A DNA stretch of 32,201 nucleotides from Nitrososphaerota archaeon (GTDB lineage: Archaea > Thermoproteota > Nitrososphaeria > Nitrososphaerales > Nitrososphaeraceae). Under the pieces are notes generated by a model. It worked only from the letters and a program-made list of their open reading frames with translations. It was not told the origin of the DNA and did not search any database. A program made the translations under genes and the position numbers. Of the stretch, positions 8,092-15,720 are shown one piece after another (position 1 is the stretch's first letter; the number at the start of each line of letters is the position of its first letter). Where the stretch lies: NCBI GenBank assembly GCA_005877075.1, contig VBPX01000051.1, positions 1 through 32,201 on the forward strand. Reading direction: 5' to 3'.

Positions 8092-8601
8092 CTACTGTGT
8101 TGCGTTGCCTTTAACTGTGATTTGTCCCCTTATCTCTCCATCTGGATGATCACTTGTATGAATATTAACATATGTCTCATTAGTGCCCATCGCGGATTGC
8201 AGATCAGATAGAGCTTTTCCTTTCATGGAACCTTCAAAGTCAGAAGCAGTAAAGTTTCCTTCAATTGTAACTCCTCCCGGTGTTTTATTCTTCTCACCTG
8301 TTTTTAATAAATCAACTATTGGATCACCATTCTCGCCCTTTTTTCCTGTGTGTATGTGAGCGCCTGAAACATCTGTTATTCCAGTTATATTGATCTTAGA
8401 TTTTATTGCATCATCCTTTACTTTGAATGTGGCTACACCTTCTGCTGTTGAATTTACGGGTGGGACTTCATTATTTGCATCGAGTTTTGCTCTAAATTTG
8501 TTTTGTGCATACGTAAAATTCGAGTATGTAGTTGCAAGGAGTAGCAACGATAACAGTGCACTGGCTAATATGACTAAATGTAGTGTTTTGTTGTAATGCA
8601 T
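8092..8601 (-). CDS. Exported CHRD-domain protein
   Basis: 169 residues with a signal peptide at about 7-32 (cleavage likely near 'TYAQ'). The rest is one CHRD domain: 'FRAKLDANNEVPPVNSTAEGVATF' start, 'GAHIHTGKKGENGDPIVDL', and 'YVNIHTSDHPDGEIRGQI' end. The paired 'H-I-H' and 'NIHT..HPDGEIRGQ' motifs are diagnostic. CHRD domains occur in chordin and many prokaryotic surface proteins and may bind metal or other surface molecules; the role here is unknown. It is a single gene with its promoter in the 8602-8700 region. Confidence 0.92.
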   Translation of the reverse strand: MHYNKTLHLVILASALLSLLLLATTYSNFTYAQNKFRAKLDANNEVPPVNSTAEGVATFKVKDDAIKSKINITGITDVSGAHIHTGKKGENGDPIVDLLKTGEKNKTPGGVTIEGNFTASDFEGSMKGKALSDLQSAMGTNETYVNIHTSDHPDGEIRGQITVKGNATQ

Positions 8602-9044
8602 GAAGGAAGTGAATAATTAATCCCTTATAAAGGTTAATTGACTGTGCTAAAATGCACAAATTTGCCATCAATATATATATTATTTCCTTGCTTCATTTAT
8701 TTTCCAACTATGAATTAGTGAAAACTTTAGCCTCGTCGAACAAGACTAATGCAACAATAGTTAGTAAAGTCAAAAAGCTAAATACAATGTAGCTGAATCG
8801 TACTACATGTAAGATTCGAATCCCCATGAACCCGTTCGAATAAATTTGAATAAAAACAAGTTGCAATTCCAATTCCTAAAAGAAAAACCTATATCAAAAA
8901 CCTTGGAACTCTGTAATGTATATTATCTTTTCAGTTTTATTTGGAATGTTCATAACTTTTTAACTGTATTCTAGGAACAGGTGTATAGGCTGCAAAACAA
9001 GTAAAGCTAGAAAGTCTGGGATTGCAGGAACTCTTCTTGGTTTC
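8602..9044. other. Intergenic region with repeat D1 and possible 5' part of the next gene
   Basis: No complete gene. It contains repeat D1 (8771-8830). From 8970 to 9044 the frame of the following gene stays open and encodes 'YSRNRCIGCKTSKARKSG', but it begins after a TAA and has no ATG, GTG or TTG. Confidence 0.5.
8771..8830 (+). repeat. Dispersed repeat, type D (copy D1)
   Basis: CAAAAAGCTAAATACAATGTAGC is followed by a 29-base block around TACATG and ending GAATCC. It aligns without gaps to the 29-base blocks of D2 (10096-10152) and D3 (15721-15778). GCTA/TAGC can pair in the left half. Confidence 0.6.
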
Positions 9045-9227
9045 TTGATAGGTGTGTGTCCAGCATGCTTTTCATTTATTGGATTTCTAGTTCCTCTTAG
9101 CGCCAGCATTTTCTTGACAACCTTTGCATCAATATTTATGACAGCTTCAATCATGATAATCTCATATTCTATTCTTAGAGTTGGTGGATTTAAGTCAATA
9201 TCCATTAATAGAGAAATTGAATCGTAG
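9045..9227 (+). pseudogene. Membrane protein with CPACF motif, N-terminus incomplete
   Basis: From TTG 9045 the frame gives 60 residues: a hydrophobic helix with 'GVCPACFSFIGFLVPLSA' (Cys-x-x-Cys at the membrane edge), a second helix 'IFMTASIMIISYSIL', and a short tail. The frame stays open upstream to 8970 and encodes a basic stretch with another 'CIGC' pair that would suit the same protein. That part has no standard start codon and is cut off by TAA. The gene has therefore probably lost its N-terminus, or the upstream stop is a sequence error. The CPAC motif suggests thiol or metal chemistry at the membrane; the family is not identified. Confidence 0.5.
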
Positions 9228-9292
9228 ATAGTAAATTAGTTCTAGTATGGCGGGTCTCAAAATCGTGTAAAATTTGGTGTTAGCTCATGTAA

Positions 9293-9913
9293 TTATTTTT
9301 TATAACAAAAGACAAGATAAAGACGTACTGGTTCCTCATAACTTTCCATAATCTTTTTGATTTCAAAATAATCAGATAAAAATGACTTTATTTGTGGTTT
9401 GGTAAAAAATCTAATTTGAAAACCATTTATTTCATAAATATTACTACCTACTTTCTTGCCTTTATTGTATAGAACATCCTTATCACTTCGAACGGAAAAA
9501 TAGAATAAACCATTATTTTTTAATACTCTACTAGAATCTATGAAAAGAGGCTTCAGTTCCTCATCTGTGAAAGACATATTATAAAACATGTGTGAATATA
9601 TTGCATCAAAATAACTGTTACCAAATGGTAAATCTCGCCTTGCTTGAAAATGTTTTAAATATAAAGAAATTTTTTTTTCTCTTATTTTTTGATATATATT
9701 TTCTATTGCTACTTTAGAAGAATCTATTGCATGAACATCTAAACCGTTCGTTGCAAAAAATATTGTATCTCTTCCCTGACCACATCCTAGTTCTAATAAT
9801 CTTTTCACTCTATATTTAATAAAATCCTCATAACATATCAGAGCAAAATTACTGGTCTCTTCTCCAAAAAAAGATGAATCATTCGAATAGACCTTGTCCC
9901 AAATTCCACTCAC
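9293..9913 (-). CDS. Class I SAM-dependent methyltransferase
   Basis: 206 residues. Motif I is 'LLELGCGQGRDTIFFA' (about 39-54), followed by the acidic motif II 'VHAIDSSKVAI', motif 'LPFGNSYFDAIYSHMFY' (post II/IV) and 'SRVLKNNGLFYFSVRS'. This is the Methyltransf_11/25 type. The GxGxG loop and binding Asp are intact. The acceptor is unknown; the 'GxGRDT' form is seen in small-molecule (for example tellurite or thiopurine-like) methyltransferases, but this is weak evidence. Single gene, ATG at 9913. Confidence 0.88.
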   Translation of the reverse strand: MSGIWDKVYSNDSSFFGEETSNFALICYEDFIKYRVKRLLELGCGQGRDTIFFATNGLDVHAIDSSKVAIENIYQKIREKKISLYLKHFQARRDLPFGNSYFDAIYSHMFYNMSFTDEELKPLFIDSSRVLKNNGLFYFSVRSDKDVLYNKGKKVGSNIYEINGFQIRFFTKPQIKSFLSDYFEIKKIMESYEEPVRLYLVFCYKK

Positions 9914-10003
9914 AATAAATATGTGTTTTTAATACTATTTGACTTTTGACAAGAATTAACTCAATTCTACAACTAACTAATTGAATTCCCAAATTTACGT
10001 CAA

Positions 10004-10030
10004 ATTTGATTCACAAATGACCAGTCCCAA
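10004..10030 (+). repeat. Dispersed repeat, type E (copy E2)
   Basis: TTTGATTCACAAATGACCAG matches the type E consensus, more divergent on the right. Repeat D2 follows about 65 bases on. Confidence 0.55.
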
Positions 10031-10095
10031 ACCCGATGTTGTCCTTTATTTAGTCTGTTTCATAAATATACAATTAAGAAGATTATAATCAGAAC

Positions 10096-10152
10096 AAAAA
10101 GCTAAATACGGTTTAGTTGAACCCTAATACATGAAGGGAACTAATCCCGACG
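10096..10152 (+). repeat. Dispersed repeat, type D (copy D2)
   Basis: AAAAAGCTAAATACGG, then CCCT-AATACATGA-AGGG (a 4-base stem), then AATCCCGACG. It aligns gaplessly with D1 and D3 over 29 bases. The sequence just upstream, TCAGAACAAAAA, also occurs upstream of the UspA gene (14955-14966). Confidence 0.65.
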
Positions 10153-10491
10153 CATCAGCACTTATAGTTTCTTAATTTGACTGGTGTGAAATTCCACATT
10201 GTTACCACCAAAGCTGATACAAAATTTATATTTTTCGAATCTGTTGTTTATGGGTTACATCTCTTTATAATAACCAAAGGTCAAGACTAAATATTGATTT
10301 TTGGTAACAAGCTTATAATTCATTCAATTTATGACATATCACGTAGTGTGGCTTGGTTGAATCTTGGGCACTGTCACTAATCTACCAAAATCCATTGAAA
10401 ATCTAATTATTTGATTTTTCCAAGTATAATTAGGGAACAACAAAATCTAATTTACAGCAACTTAATATATTTGAGCCGTAAATAATAACTG

Positions 10492-10788
10492 GTGAGCTTT
10501 CAAAACATTTCAATGTGGAAGTTAGCACTAATTTTCATTGTTGCGGGAATAGTTATAATATTAGCGTTGTTGGGCTCATCTGCAAAAAATTTGTTTAGTG
10601 CAGCCATAACTGAGGATGTGCCTGTTAAGCTGAAGAAAGACAACAATTGTGTTGTCGAGCCGTCAGACAAGATACCAAGGGTGATCTCAAATTGCAATTA
10701 TGCCATTGGAGATATCCTGTCGGTAACCTATAAGCCCAAGCAACCTGCAATTGAAAAATATGAGTTAAAGAATTCTTCGAACCCCTAA
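10492..10788 (+). CDS. Single-helix membrane-anchored small protein
   Basis: 98 residues from GTG 10492, about 25 bases after the TATA-like CTTAATATAT, so probably leaderless; ATG 10513 is an alternative. One strong membrane helix (about 9-28) is followed by an extracellular-type domain of 70 residues. Two Cys (in 'NNCVVEPSDK' and 'SNCNYAIGD') could form a disulfide. It ends in a Lys/Glu/Asn-rich stretch. No family was recognised; the layout suggests a small surface-exposed protein. Confidence 0.65.
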   Translation: MSFQNISMWKLALIFIVAGIVIILALLGSSAKNLFSAAITEDVPVKLKKDNNCVVEPSDKIPRVISNCNYAIGDILSVTYKPKQPAIEKYELKNSSNP

Positions 10789-11272
10789 TGAAGGAACAAC
10801 TTTATGTTTTTTCACAGTTTTGTAGTTATTTAATTTATTTTAGTTTCGTTTAGCGTAGAGAAAATAATTCTAATATTATCAATCTATTGGTACTTCAATG
10901 AAAAACCAAGTACTACTATCAAGATTTAATCAGAAATCCAATTAAGATCTGAAATGAATATTTGGTTAGCTATTACTTCGAGTAACATTTGCTCCATCGT
11001 TAAAAACAGTAATATTTACTAGTAACCCTAATATTTACTAGTAACTCTAATGTTTTGGCATAGCGCTATGTAAAAAGTAAAAATAGCATCATATACTTCA
11101 TCGAACAGTTCTATTTCTTAATTCTATTAAATGCGAATTTGAATTTGATTTTGTCGGGATCTTGGATAAAAATTGAATCTTTAATATCGACACTACCGTT
11201 TTCTAACTCTGCTAGGTTTATTTATTTCCTCCAAAACGACATCCCTAAATATTATTTTGATGATTCAATAAT
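10789..11272. other. Intergenic region with a short tandem repeat
   Basis: 484 bases with no gene seen. It contains two tandem copies of a 19-base unit (11011-11048) and the A/T-rich promoter region of the gene at 11273. Confidence 0.55.
11011..11048 (+). repeat. Tandem duplication of a 19-base unit
   Basis: AATATTTACTAGTAACCCT is followed directly by AATATTTACTAGTAACTCT (one difference). The unit contains the palindrome TACTAGTA. It lies about 225 bases upstream of the membrane protein gene at 11273; a regulatory role is possible but unsupported. Confidence 0.85.
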
Positions 11273-11818
11273 ATGGAATCATCAAGTGGGATTGTTATAA
11301 AAAGACCTCCTGGTATAATTGCAGGTCTGACTGCGGCTTGGGCGATTTTTGGATTATTCCTAGCTTTAGATCAGGAAATGGGACTAGAGCCAGGTGCGTT
11401 GTTTCAGATGGTTGGAATTGGGTTTGGAATAGATACCTCTTACGCAGTATATATTGGATTTCTCTTGTATATGATAACTGCCGTTATTATAGGAATTATT
11501 TACAGTGGTATATCAATGAGGATTAAAGTATTGCATATTAATTCAGTATTAAAGGGAGTAGGAACGGGCATTCTGGCAGGAATAATTGTGTGGGGAGTTC
11601 TATTCTTGCCAATAAATTATGTAATCATGCAACCAACCTTACAAAAAATTCTTGTAGAATCAAATCCATCAACTTCACTATATGCGATGACAAAAAAACT
11701 TATTGAGCTTTCAAATACCATCTTTTGGGGTTCATTATCATTACATATAATATTTGGTGGAGTAATGGGATTTTGTGCAAGACTTGCTATAGCTGAAACA
11801 AGTATAATACATGATTAA
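11273..11818 (+). CDS. Four-helix membrane protein, paralogue of the NDH-2 fusion's membrane domain
   Basis: 181 residues with about four or five hydrophobic helices. The block 'LYMITAVIIGIIYSG' ... 'GTGILAGIIVWGVLFLPINYVIMQPTLQKIL' aligns by eye with residues 71-133 of the NADH dehydrogenase fusion at 22368-24371 ('IHTITAISIGIVIGVF' ... 'LFAGSVILIVFFIPVYLLILQPEINRIL'). The final helix 'HIIFGGVMGFCARLA' matches 'HLVFGITVGVTSSTL' there. So this is a stand-alone version of that membrane domain, with the shared signature 'P-x-x-Y-x-(I/L)-x-QP-x-(L/I)-x-(K/R)-IL'. Function unknown; it could anchor or partner a redox enzyme. Confidence 0.78.
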   Translation: MESSSGIVIKRPPGIIAGLTAAWAIFGLFLALDQEMGLEPGALFQMVGIGFGIDTSYAVYIGFLLYMITAVIIGIIYSGISMRIKVLHINSVLKGVGTGILAGIIVWGVLFLPINYVIMQPTLQKILVESNPSTSLYAMTKKLIELSNTIFWGSLSLHIIFGGVMGFCARLAIAETSIIHD

Positions 11819-11977
11819 TTAGCGGATGAAGAAAAATAAGGTTAGTCGAAATCTACAGATTAAAAATGCGATAATATCAAACGGATTAGTTCTGATTTCA
11901 GCGTCAGTCCCTCTGGACTCATTTAATAGTCGAATTCGCCACTAATATGAATATCTAAATCTCAGATTCCGACAGAG

Positions 11978-12010
11978 GTTCCGAATGAATATTCAGTCAT
12001 ATCCCGACGG
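11978..12010 (+). repeat. Dispersed repeat, type A (copy A4)
   Basis: GTTCCGAATGAATATTCAG, TCATATCCCGACGG, with the 19-base spacing. The tail GCTCATTATATTTTAA matches A3 (7441-7460) and resembles the type-B tail GCTCATAAAATAACG. Confidence 0.87.
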
Positions 12011-12073
12011 GCTCATTATATTTTAATGTTGATTTTGTAGTGGGAATCGAATTCTACAAAAATTCTATTTAGA

Positions 12074-12197
12074 GTCAAAAATGGTTCACAAATCACTGAC
12101 CCTGTTATATTATATTGCTTCTAAATATTAGTAACTTAGCTCGACAGCATCCTTAAGTACTTGTTTTTAGTTTTTTCCACTGATAATAAGAACGAAA
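12074..12197 (+). repeat. 124-base block repeated at 29890-30015 (contains E3)
   Basis: It starts GTCAAAAATGGTTCACAAAT and ends GATAATAAGAACGAAA. Against 29890-30015 I count about seven substitutions and a two-base longer T run. It carries the type-E motif at 12081-12105. Both copies are immediately followed by a different Cys-rich reading frame. Confidence 0.88.
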
Positions 12198-12198
12198 G

Positions 12199-12372
12199 AT
12201 GGTAGAACAACTTCATTAAGACGAGCTCGAGGATTTAATCTTGTTGATAACAAACTTACATCAAGGAGGAAAAATAAACAAACCTAGACCTACAGCCCTT
12301 GTATGTTCTAGCTGTGGGAACAGCTGTATGGCTGATTCAATTTACTACAATAAATGTGGCCATAAAATATAG
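12199..12372 (+). pseudogene. Broken small zinc-ribbon gene
   Basis: ATG 12199 opens a frame with a TAA after six codons (12217-12219). The same frame then continues for about 50 codons: 'DELEDLILLITNLHQGGKIN', then 'CSSCGNSC' and 'YYNKCGHKI', stop TAG at 12372. The helical start resembles a SHOCT-like segment and the end a zinc ribbon whose second knuckle has lost one Cys (YYNKCG where YCxxCG is expected). The early stop and the lost Cys argue for decay. Restart at TTG 12241 after AAGGAGG-like bases is not possible because that purine run lies downstream. The 124-base repeat abuts its start. Confidence 0.5.
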
Positions 12373-12515
12373 AGATTAACCGGAATAGGTTATTTAATTT
12401 TAAACTCAAATTAATCTTGTGAAAAATAAATGTTAGAGTCATCATATAATGAAATAATGTAATTGGCCATTGATTGCAGCATGAATACGATGACAGTGCT
12501 AATTCGATCTGTTTC

Positions 12516-14252
12516 CTATTCCTGGAGTACTTTATGAATAAACGAAATCGCGATTGATCCTTCGCCGACCGCGGACGCAACACGCTTGACGCTGCCACCT
12601 CGCACGTCACCCACCGCGAAAATCCCCGGCAAACTGGTTTCGAACAGGTACGGCGGACGGGCAAGGGGCCAGCGAGCTGCCATCAGATTTTCTGGCGACA
12701 GGTCAAAACCAGTCTTAATGAAGCCTTGAGTGTCTAGCGCCACGCAGCCGTCGAGCCAATGGGTATTCGGAGTAGCGCCGGTCATGACGAACACGTGCCT
12801 GATCTTGTGCTCTTCAGTCTGACCCGATTGATTGTTTCGCCACCGAACGGACTCGAGGTGATCGCCTCCTTCAAGCGCCAAGATCTCAGTGTGTGGCCGG
12901 AATAGTATCTTAGGAGTCTCTTCGATTCGGCGAATTAGGTAGCGCGACATGCTCTCAACCAAACCCGCAGACCTGACAAGCATGTATACGCGCTTCGTCA
13001 TCTCAGCAAGAAACACGGCAGCCTGACCAGCTGCATTTCCTCCACCAACCACAATCACTTCTCCATCGCACAATTGTGCTTCCACAAATGTCGCACTGTA
13101 ATAGACACCCGCACCTTCAAAACGCGACAAGTTTTCCCATTCTGGCTTCCGATACTCCGCCCCGGTTGCGATAACAACAGTTCGTGCCGGAATTCGATTC
13201 CCATTCTGAACTTCGACGACGTACGGTTTGTTGTTGCAAACGAGTCGCGTGGCCTTGATGATGCGCATCACCGCACCGAACTTTTGTGCCTGATTGTACG
13301 CTCGAGCTGCGAGCTCTTGACCCGAGATACCTGTGGGAAATCCCAAGTAATTTTCGATTCTTGAGCTTGAACCTGCCTGTCCACCAGGCGAGCTCGTTTC
13401 CAGCACCAGTACGTCAAGCCCTTCTGAGGAGCCATACACTGCCGCAGCCAGCCCCGAGGGACCCCCGCCAATGATGACTAGATCGCGCACTTGGATTTGG
13501 TCAATAGATTCGTTGAAGCCGAGGCAGTCCGCAATTTGTTGGTTACCGGGGTTGCGTAACACAATTGTGCCTCGGCAGATCACCACGGGTATCTCGTTGG
13601 TGGTGATACGGAAATTATCTAATAAGCCCTGTATATCAGGATCTTGTTCGAGGTCTAAGAAGGTGTAGGGATGTCCATTGCGCATCAGGAACTCTTTGAT
13701 CCGAAGCGTACCAGATGAATGCGTTGACCCGATGAGCACTACGTCTCCCACGCCAGCCGCCACCAACTCAACCCTGCGTAGAATAAAAGCCCGCATAAGA
13801 ATCTGGCCAAGCTCAGAATCGCTCTGCACCAAAGCTAACATCTGTTGCCGATCAACTTCGATCACCTTACCCTGCTTAGTAACACGCACGCGAAAGATGG
13901 TCCGCCGGCCTGAAAGCGTGCCGACCTCACCAGTGAACTGACCAGATCGATACACGGTGACAAGGGTCTCAACGGCGCCAGGTCCCGATGGGCGCACAAC
14001 CTCTAGTTCGCCGGAGACAACCACAAAGAACGGTACGTTGATTTCTCCCTGCTCATAGAGCACTTCGCCACGCTGGATGGCATGCATTTTTCCGCGTGCT
14101 GTAATGCGGCCAATCTGCGCTGGTGTTAATTTTGGAAATATCTGCTCAACATGAGCTCTGGTTAGCGGAAGTCCCTTGCGTGTATCGTTCATAGGGAATT
14201 TTTCCGAACCATCAGCTTCAGAAATTTCCTTTTTATAAGAATTACCCGGCAT
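12516..14252 (-). CDS. cNMP-binding / thioredoxin-like / FAD-NAD(P) reductase fusion
   Basis: 578 residues in three parts. Residues about 36-150 are a cyclic-nucleotide-binding (CAP/Crp-type) domain ('RGEVLYEQGE', 'FFVVVSGELEV', 'GQFTGEVGTLSGRR'). Residues 171-245 are a thioredoxin/glutaredoxin-like fold with no CxxC. Residues 257-578 form a thioredoxin-reductase-like flavoprotein: FAD loop GGGPSG (262-267), 'ATGAEYRKP', NAD(P) loop GGGNAAGQ (403-410) and 'FAVGDVRGGSVKRVASAVGEGS' near the end. The CxxC redox pair of true thioredoxin reductases is absent: the site reads 'YYSATFVEAQLCDG'. Composition is far more GC-rich than the surroundings (38 of 60 bases G/C at 12601-12660 against 21 of 60 at 15001-15060), and the switch occurs almost at the gene borders, which indicates recent transfer, probably from bacteria. 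Met21 (14192) is an alternative start, in ATGA overlap with the upstream frame, and matches where homology and high GC begin. Confidence 0.93.
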   Translation of the reverse strand: MPGNSYKKEISEADGSEKFPMNDTRKGLPLTRAHVEQIFPKLTPAQIGRITARGKMHAIQRGEVLYEQGEINVPFFVVVSGELEVVRPSGPGAVETLVTVYRSGQFTGEVGTLSGRRTIFRVRVTKQGKVIEVDRQQMLALVQSDSELGQILMRAFILRRVELVAAGVGDVVLIGSTHSSGTLRIKEFLMRNGHPYTFLDLEQDPDIQGLLDNFRITTNEIPVVICRGTIVLRNPGNQQIADCLGFNESIDQIQVRDLVIIGGGPSGLAAAVYGSSEGLDVLVLETSSPGGQAGSSSRIENYLGFPTGISGQELAARAYNQAQKFGAVMRIIKATRLVCNNKPYVVEVQNGNRIPARTVVIATGAEYRKPEWENLSRFEGAGVYYSATFVEAQLCDGEVIVVGGGNAAGQAAVFLAEMTKRVYMLVRSAGLVESMSRYLIRRIEETPKILFRPHTEILALEGGDHLESVRWRNNQSGQTEEHKIRHVFVMTGATPNTHWLDGCVALDTQGFIKTGFDLSPENLMAARWPLARPPYLFETSLPGIFAVGDVRGGSVKRVASAVGEGSIAISFIHKVLQE

Positions 14253-14563
14253 TTAGTTATTCCATTAACAACACGAAAGTTAATGTACCTTTCTTGCGAA
14301 AATGTAGTAATTAGTTTAAGGTCTATAGGCCAAGACGAAAATGGCGTTAGGGATCGATTCACCAATAATTTTACTATTCTCCATTCTGTTATAGATCTGC
14401 TGTTCGTATATTTACTGGCTTGTTCGATGGGGGATTTGCCCTGGAATTCTCGTATTTGCGTACCGGTCCCATTGTTAAATACCATTTCGAGCACGTCGTA
14501 TTCCCCGGTTCCTGACGGCTCGTGACCTAGGATTTTAATCAGCTCCATAGTATGAATTTTCAT
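14189..14563 (-). CDS. Hypothetical protein upstream of the transferred reductase
   Basis: 124-residue frame, ATG at 14563, ending in a TGA that overlaps the internal ATG (14192) of the reductase. The first 70 residues look protein-like ('GTGEYDVLEMVFNNGTG', 'GKSPIEQASKYTNSRSITEWRIVKLL'). The last 40 are basic, hydrophobic and less convincing, and lie where the host-like sequence meets the transferred gene. It may be a host gene whose 3' end was replaced at the insertion junction, or a small gene coupled to the reductase. No family recognised. Confidence 0.42.
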   Translation of the reverse strand: MKIHTMELIKILGHEPSGTGEYDVLEMVFNNGTGTQIREFQGKSPIEQASKYTNSRSITEWRIVKLLVNRSLTPFSSWPIDLKLITTFSQERYINFRVVNGITKCRVILIKRKFLKLMVRKNSL

Positions 14564-14682
14564 TCATTAACTTTCCATTTTCCCAGCAACGGTTATTGTT
14601 CAGTAAGAATCTTTCAAAATGTTATTATCTTTAGTGTACGACGAGAGATCAATACGGATTTTGGAGTCGGAGGACCGTATGT

Positions 14683-14737
14683 ATGATGACCGCATGCATC
14701 ATCCTCAGATACACCTCCTTTCTCCATGTCCGGAGGT
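14683..14737. other. Two adjacent stem-loop sequences
   Basis: ATGATG/CATCAT (14683-14702, 8-base loop) is followed by ACCTCC/GGAGGT (14713-14737, 13-base loop) within a patch richer in G+C than its surroundings. It could be a structured RNA or a terminator; no named RNA family matched by eye. Confidence 0.4.
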
Positions 14738-14840
14738 AGTTGTTTTGTAATTCGTTAAGAGTAATATATTAAAACGTCAACTCCTTCTTTTTATGGATAC
14801 CAAGCTTAGTAGTTCTTCTAATACCTAGAACATCGTTTTA

Positions 14841-14870
14841 GAACCGATAGCTCGTGGGTACCGATGTGCC
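14841..14870 (+). repeat. Dispersed repeat, type C (copy C1)
   Basis: GAACCGATAGCTCGTGGGTA then CCGATGTGCC. It aligns with C2 at 22006-22036. Two CCGA elements are 14 bases apart with GGTACC at the right junction, reminiscent of the CCGA-spacer-CCGA layout of types A and B. Confidence 0.6.
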
Positions 14871-14917
14871 TGTTTCAATTAAAATCTTTTTATGATGTGT
14901 CTAGAAATCTTGGCAAC

Positions 14918-14940
14918 TTTGATTCACAAACTACTAACCC
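14918..14940 (+). repeat. Dispersed repeat, type E (copy E4)
   Basis: TTTGATTCACAAACTACTAACCC ends about 34 bases upstream of the UspA start, so it is placed where a promoter or operator would be. Confidence 0.6.
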
Positions 14941-14973
14941 ATTGAATAACTTTAATTCTTATCAGAACAAAAA

Positions 14974-15444
14974 ATGACTATGATGCAAAAGGTAAATGAT
15001 AGAAAAACATTTTCTAAAATACTTGTTGCCATACATGACCCAAGGAAATCGGCAGATAGAGCAGTAAATTATGCGATAAAAGTTGCTGAAGACTATGATG
15101 CAAGATTGGTAATTCTTTATATCATTCGAGGTGATGCTAATGTACACACTGTAAATCTTCAAAGCCACATAATTCAATTGAAGAGAGAGGCAGAAGCCTA
15201 TTTTATTAAAATATCAGAAAAAATACATAAACACAGCAATAAGGAAAATATTATAAGAGTTAAAACAGAAATTATTGCATCAATTAGAATTGCTGATGCT
15301 ATTGTAAGTTATGCCAAAGATAAACATATAGATTTAATTATAATCGGAACCAGAGGCAGGTCCAAACTTAAGAGTATAGTGCTTGGGAGCGTTGCATTGG
15401 ATGTTGTGAGACATGCTCATTGTCCAGTATTAACGGTAAAGTAG
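14974..15444 (+). CDS. Universal stress protein, UspA family
   Basis: 156 residues with the alpha/beta UspA fold: 'KILVAIHDPRKSADRAVNYAIKVAEDYDARLVILYII' at the N-terminus and the ATP-binding signature 'GTRGRSKLKSIVLGSVA' (G-x2-G-x9-G-S pattern) near the C-terminus, ending 'HCPVLTVK'. Such proteins bind ATP, dimerise and act in stress tolerance. ATG 14974 and ATG 14980 or 14983 are close alternatives. Repeat E4 lies just upstream. The next gene follows within about 65 bases on the same strand. Confidence 0.93.
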   Translation: MTMMQKVNDRKTFSKILVAIHDPRKSADRAVNYAIKVAEDYDARLVILYIIRGDANVHTVNLQSHIIQLKREAEAYFIKISEKIHKHSNKENIIRVKTEIIASIRIADAIVSYAKDKHIDLIIIGTRGRSKLKSIVLGSVALDVVRHAHCPVLTVK

Positions 15445-15509
15445 ATGATTTAAATTATCACTCAGTTAATTTGTTCTTATTACTAGGAAGATTCTATCAA
15501 GTTAATGTG

Positions 15510-15713
15510 ATGGAACGGACCAAACTTTATGAGATTAACTCAATTTATCGAATGTCAGAGAATAGCAAATTCAATTATACTTATTTGACTGGAAAACTCA
15601 GTGCAACATTAGTAATTCCTATCGACATTGTTAAGAAACATGGATTAGACAATCCTTCAAATGTGGTTATAGAAGAAACCGAAAACGGGATTTTGCTAAG
15701 AAAAAGTAATTAA
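15510..15713 (+). CDS. AbrB/SpoVT-like small DNA-binding protein
   Basis: 67 residues from ATG 15510; the frame stays open back to 15420, overlapping UspA, and ATG 15552 is also possible. The C-terminal half 'LSATLVIPIDIVKKHGLDNPSNVVIEETENGILLRK' has the swapped-hairpin AbrB pattern: strand, 'IP..I....GL', 'S.V.IE....GI.L'. AbrB-fold proteins are transcription regulators or antitoxins. No toxin gene lies next to it. Probably co-transcribed with UspA. Confidence 0.72.
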   Translation: MERTKLYEINSIYRMSENSKFNYTYLTGKLSATLVIPIDIVKKHGLDNPSNVVIEETENGILLRKSN

Positions 15714-15720
15714 ACAGAAG

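Larger units (their letters stand above)
9914..10491. other. Divergent intergenic region with repeats E2 and D2
   Basis: 578 bases without a convincing gene. It holds repeat E2 (10004-10030), repeat D2 (10096-10152) and the probable promoter of the gene at 10492 (CTTAATATAT, 10461-10470). Confidence 0.6.
11819..12198. other. Intergenic region with repeats A4 and E3
   Basis: No intact gene. Repeat A4 (11978-12010) is followed by a 124-base block (12074-12197) that includes E3 and recurs at 29890-30015. Confidence 0.6.
14564..14973. other. Intergenic region with stem-loops and repeats C1, E4
   Basis: No gene is visible. It holds a GC-richer patch with two inverted repeats (14683-14702 and 14713-14737), repeat C1 (14841-14870) and repeat E4 (14918-14940) just before the UspA gene. 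Confidence 0.55.

Noticed and set aside
8805-8825. GATTCGAATCC in repeat D1 looks like a tRNA T-loop.
   Set aside because: No acceptor stem or matching T-stem, and sister copies lack the T-loop sequence.
14683-14720. ATGATGA could be a C box of a C/D guide RNA.
   Set aside because: No CTGA D box follows at a suitable distance on the same strand.
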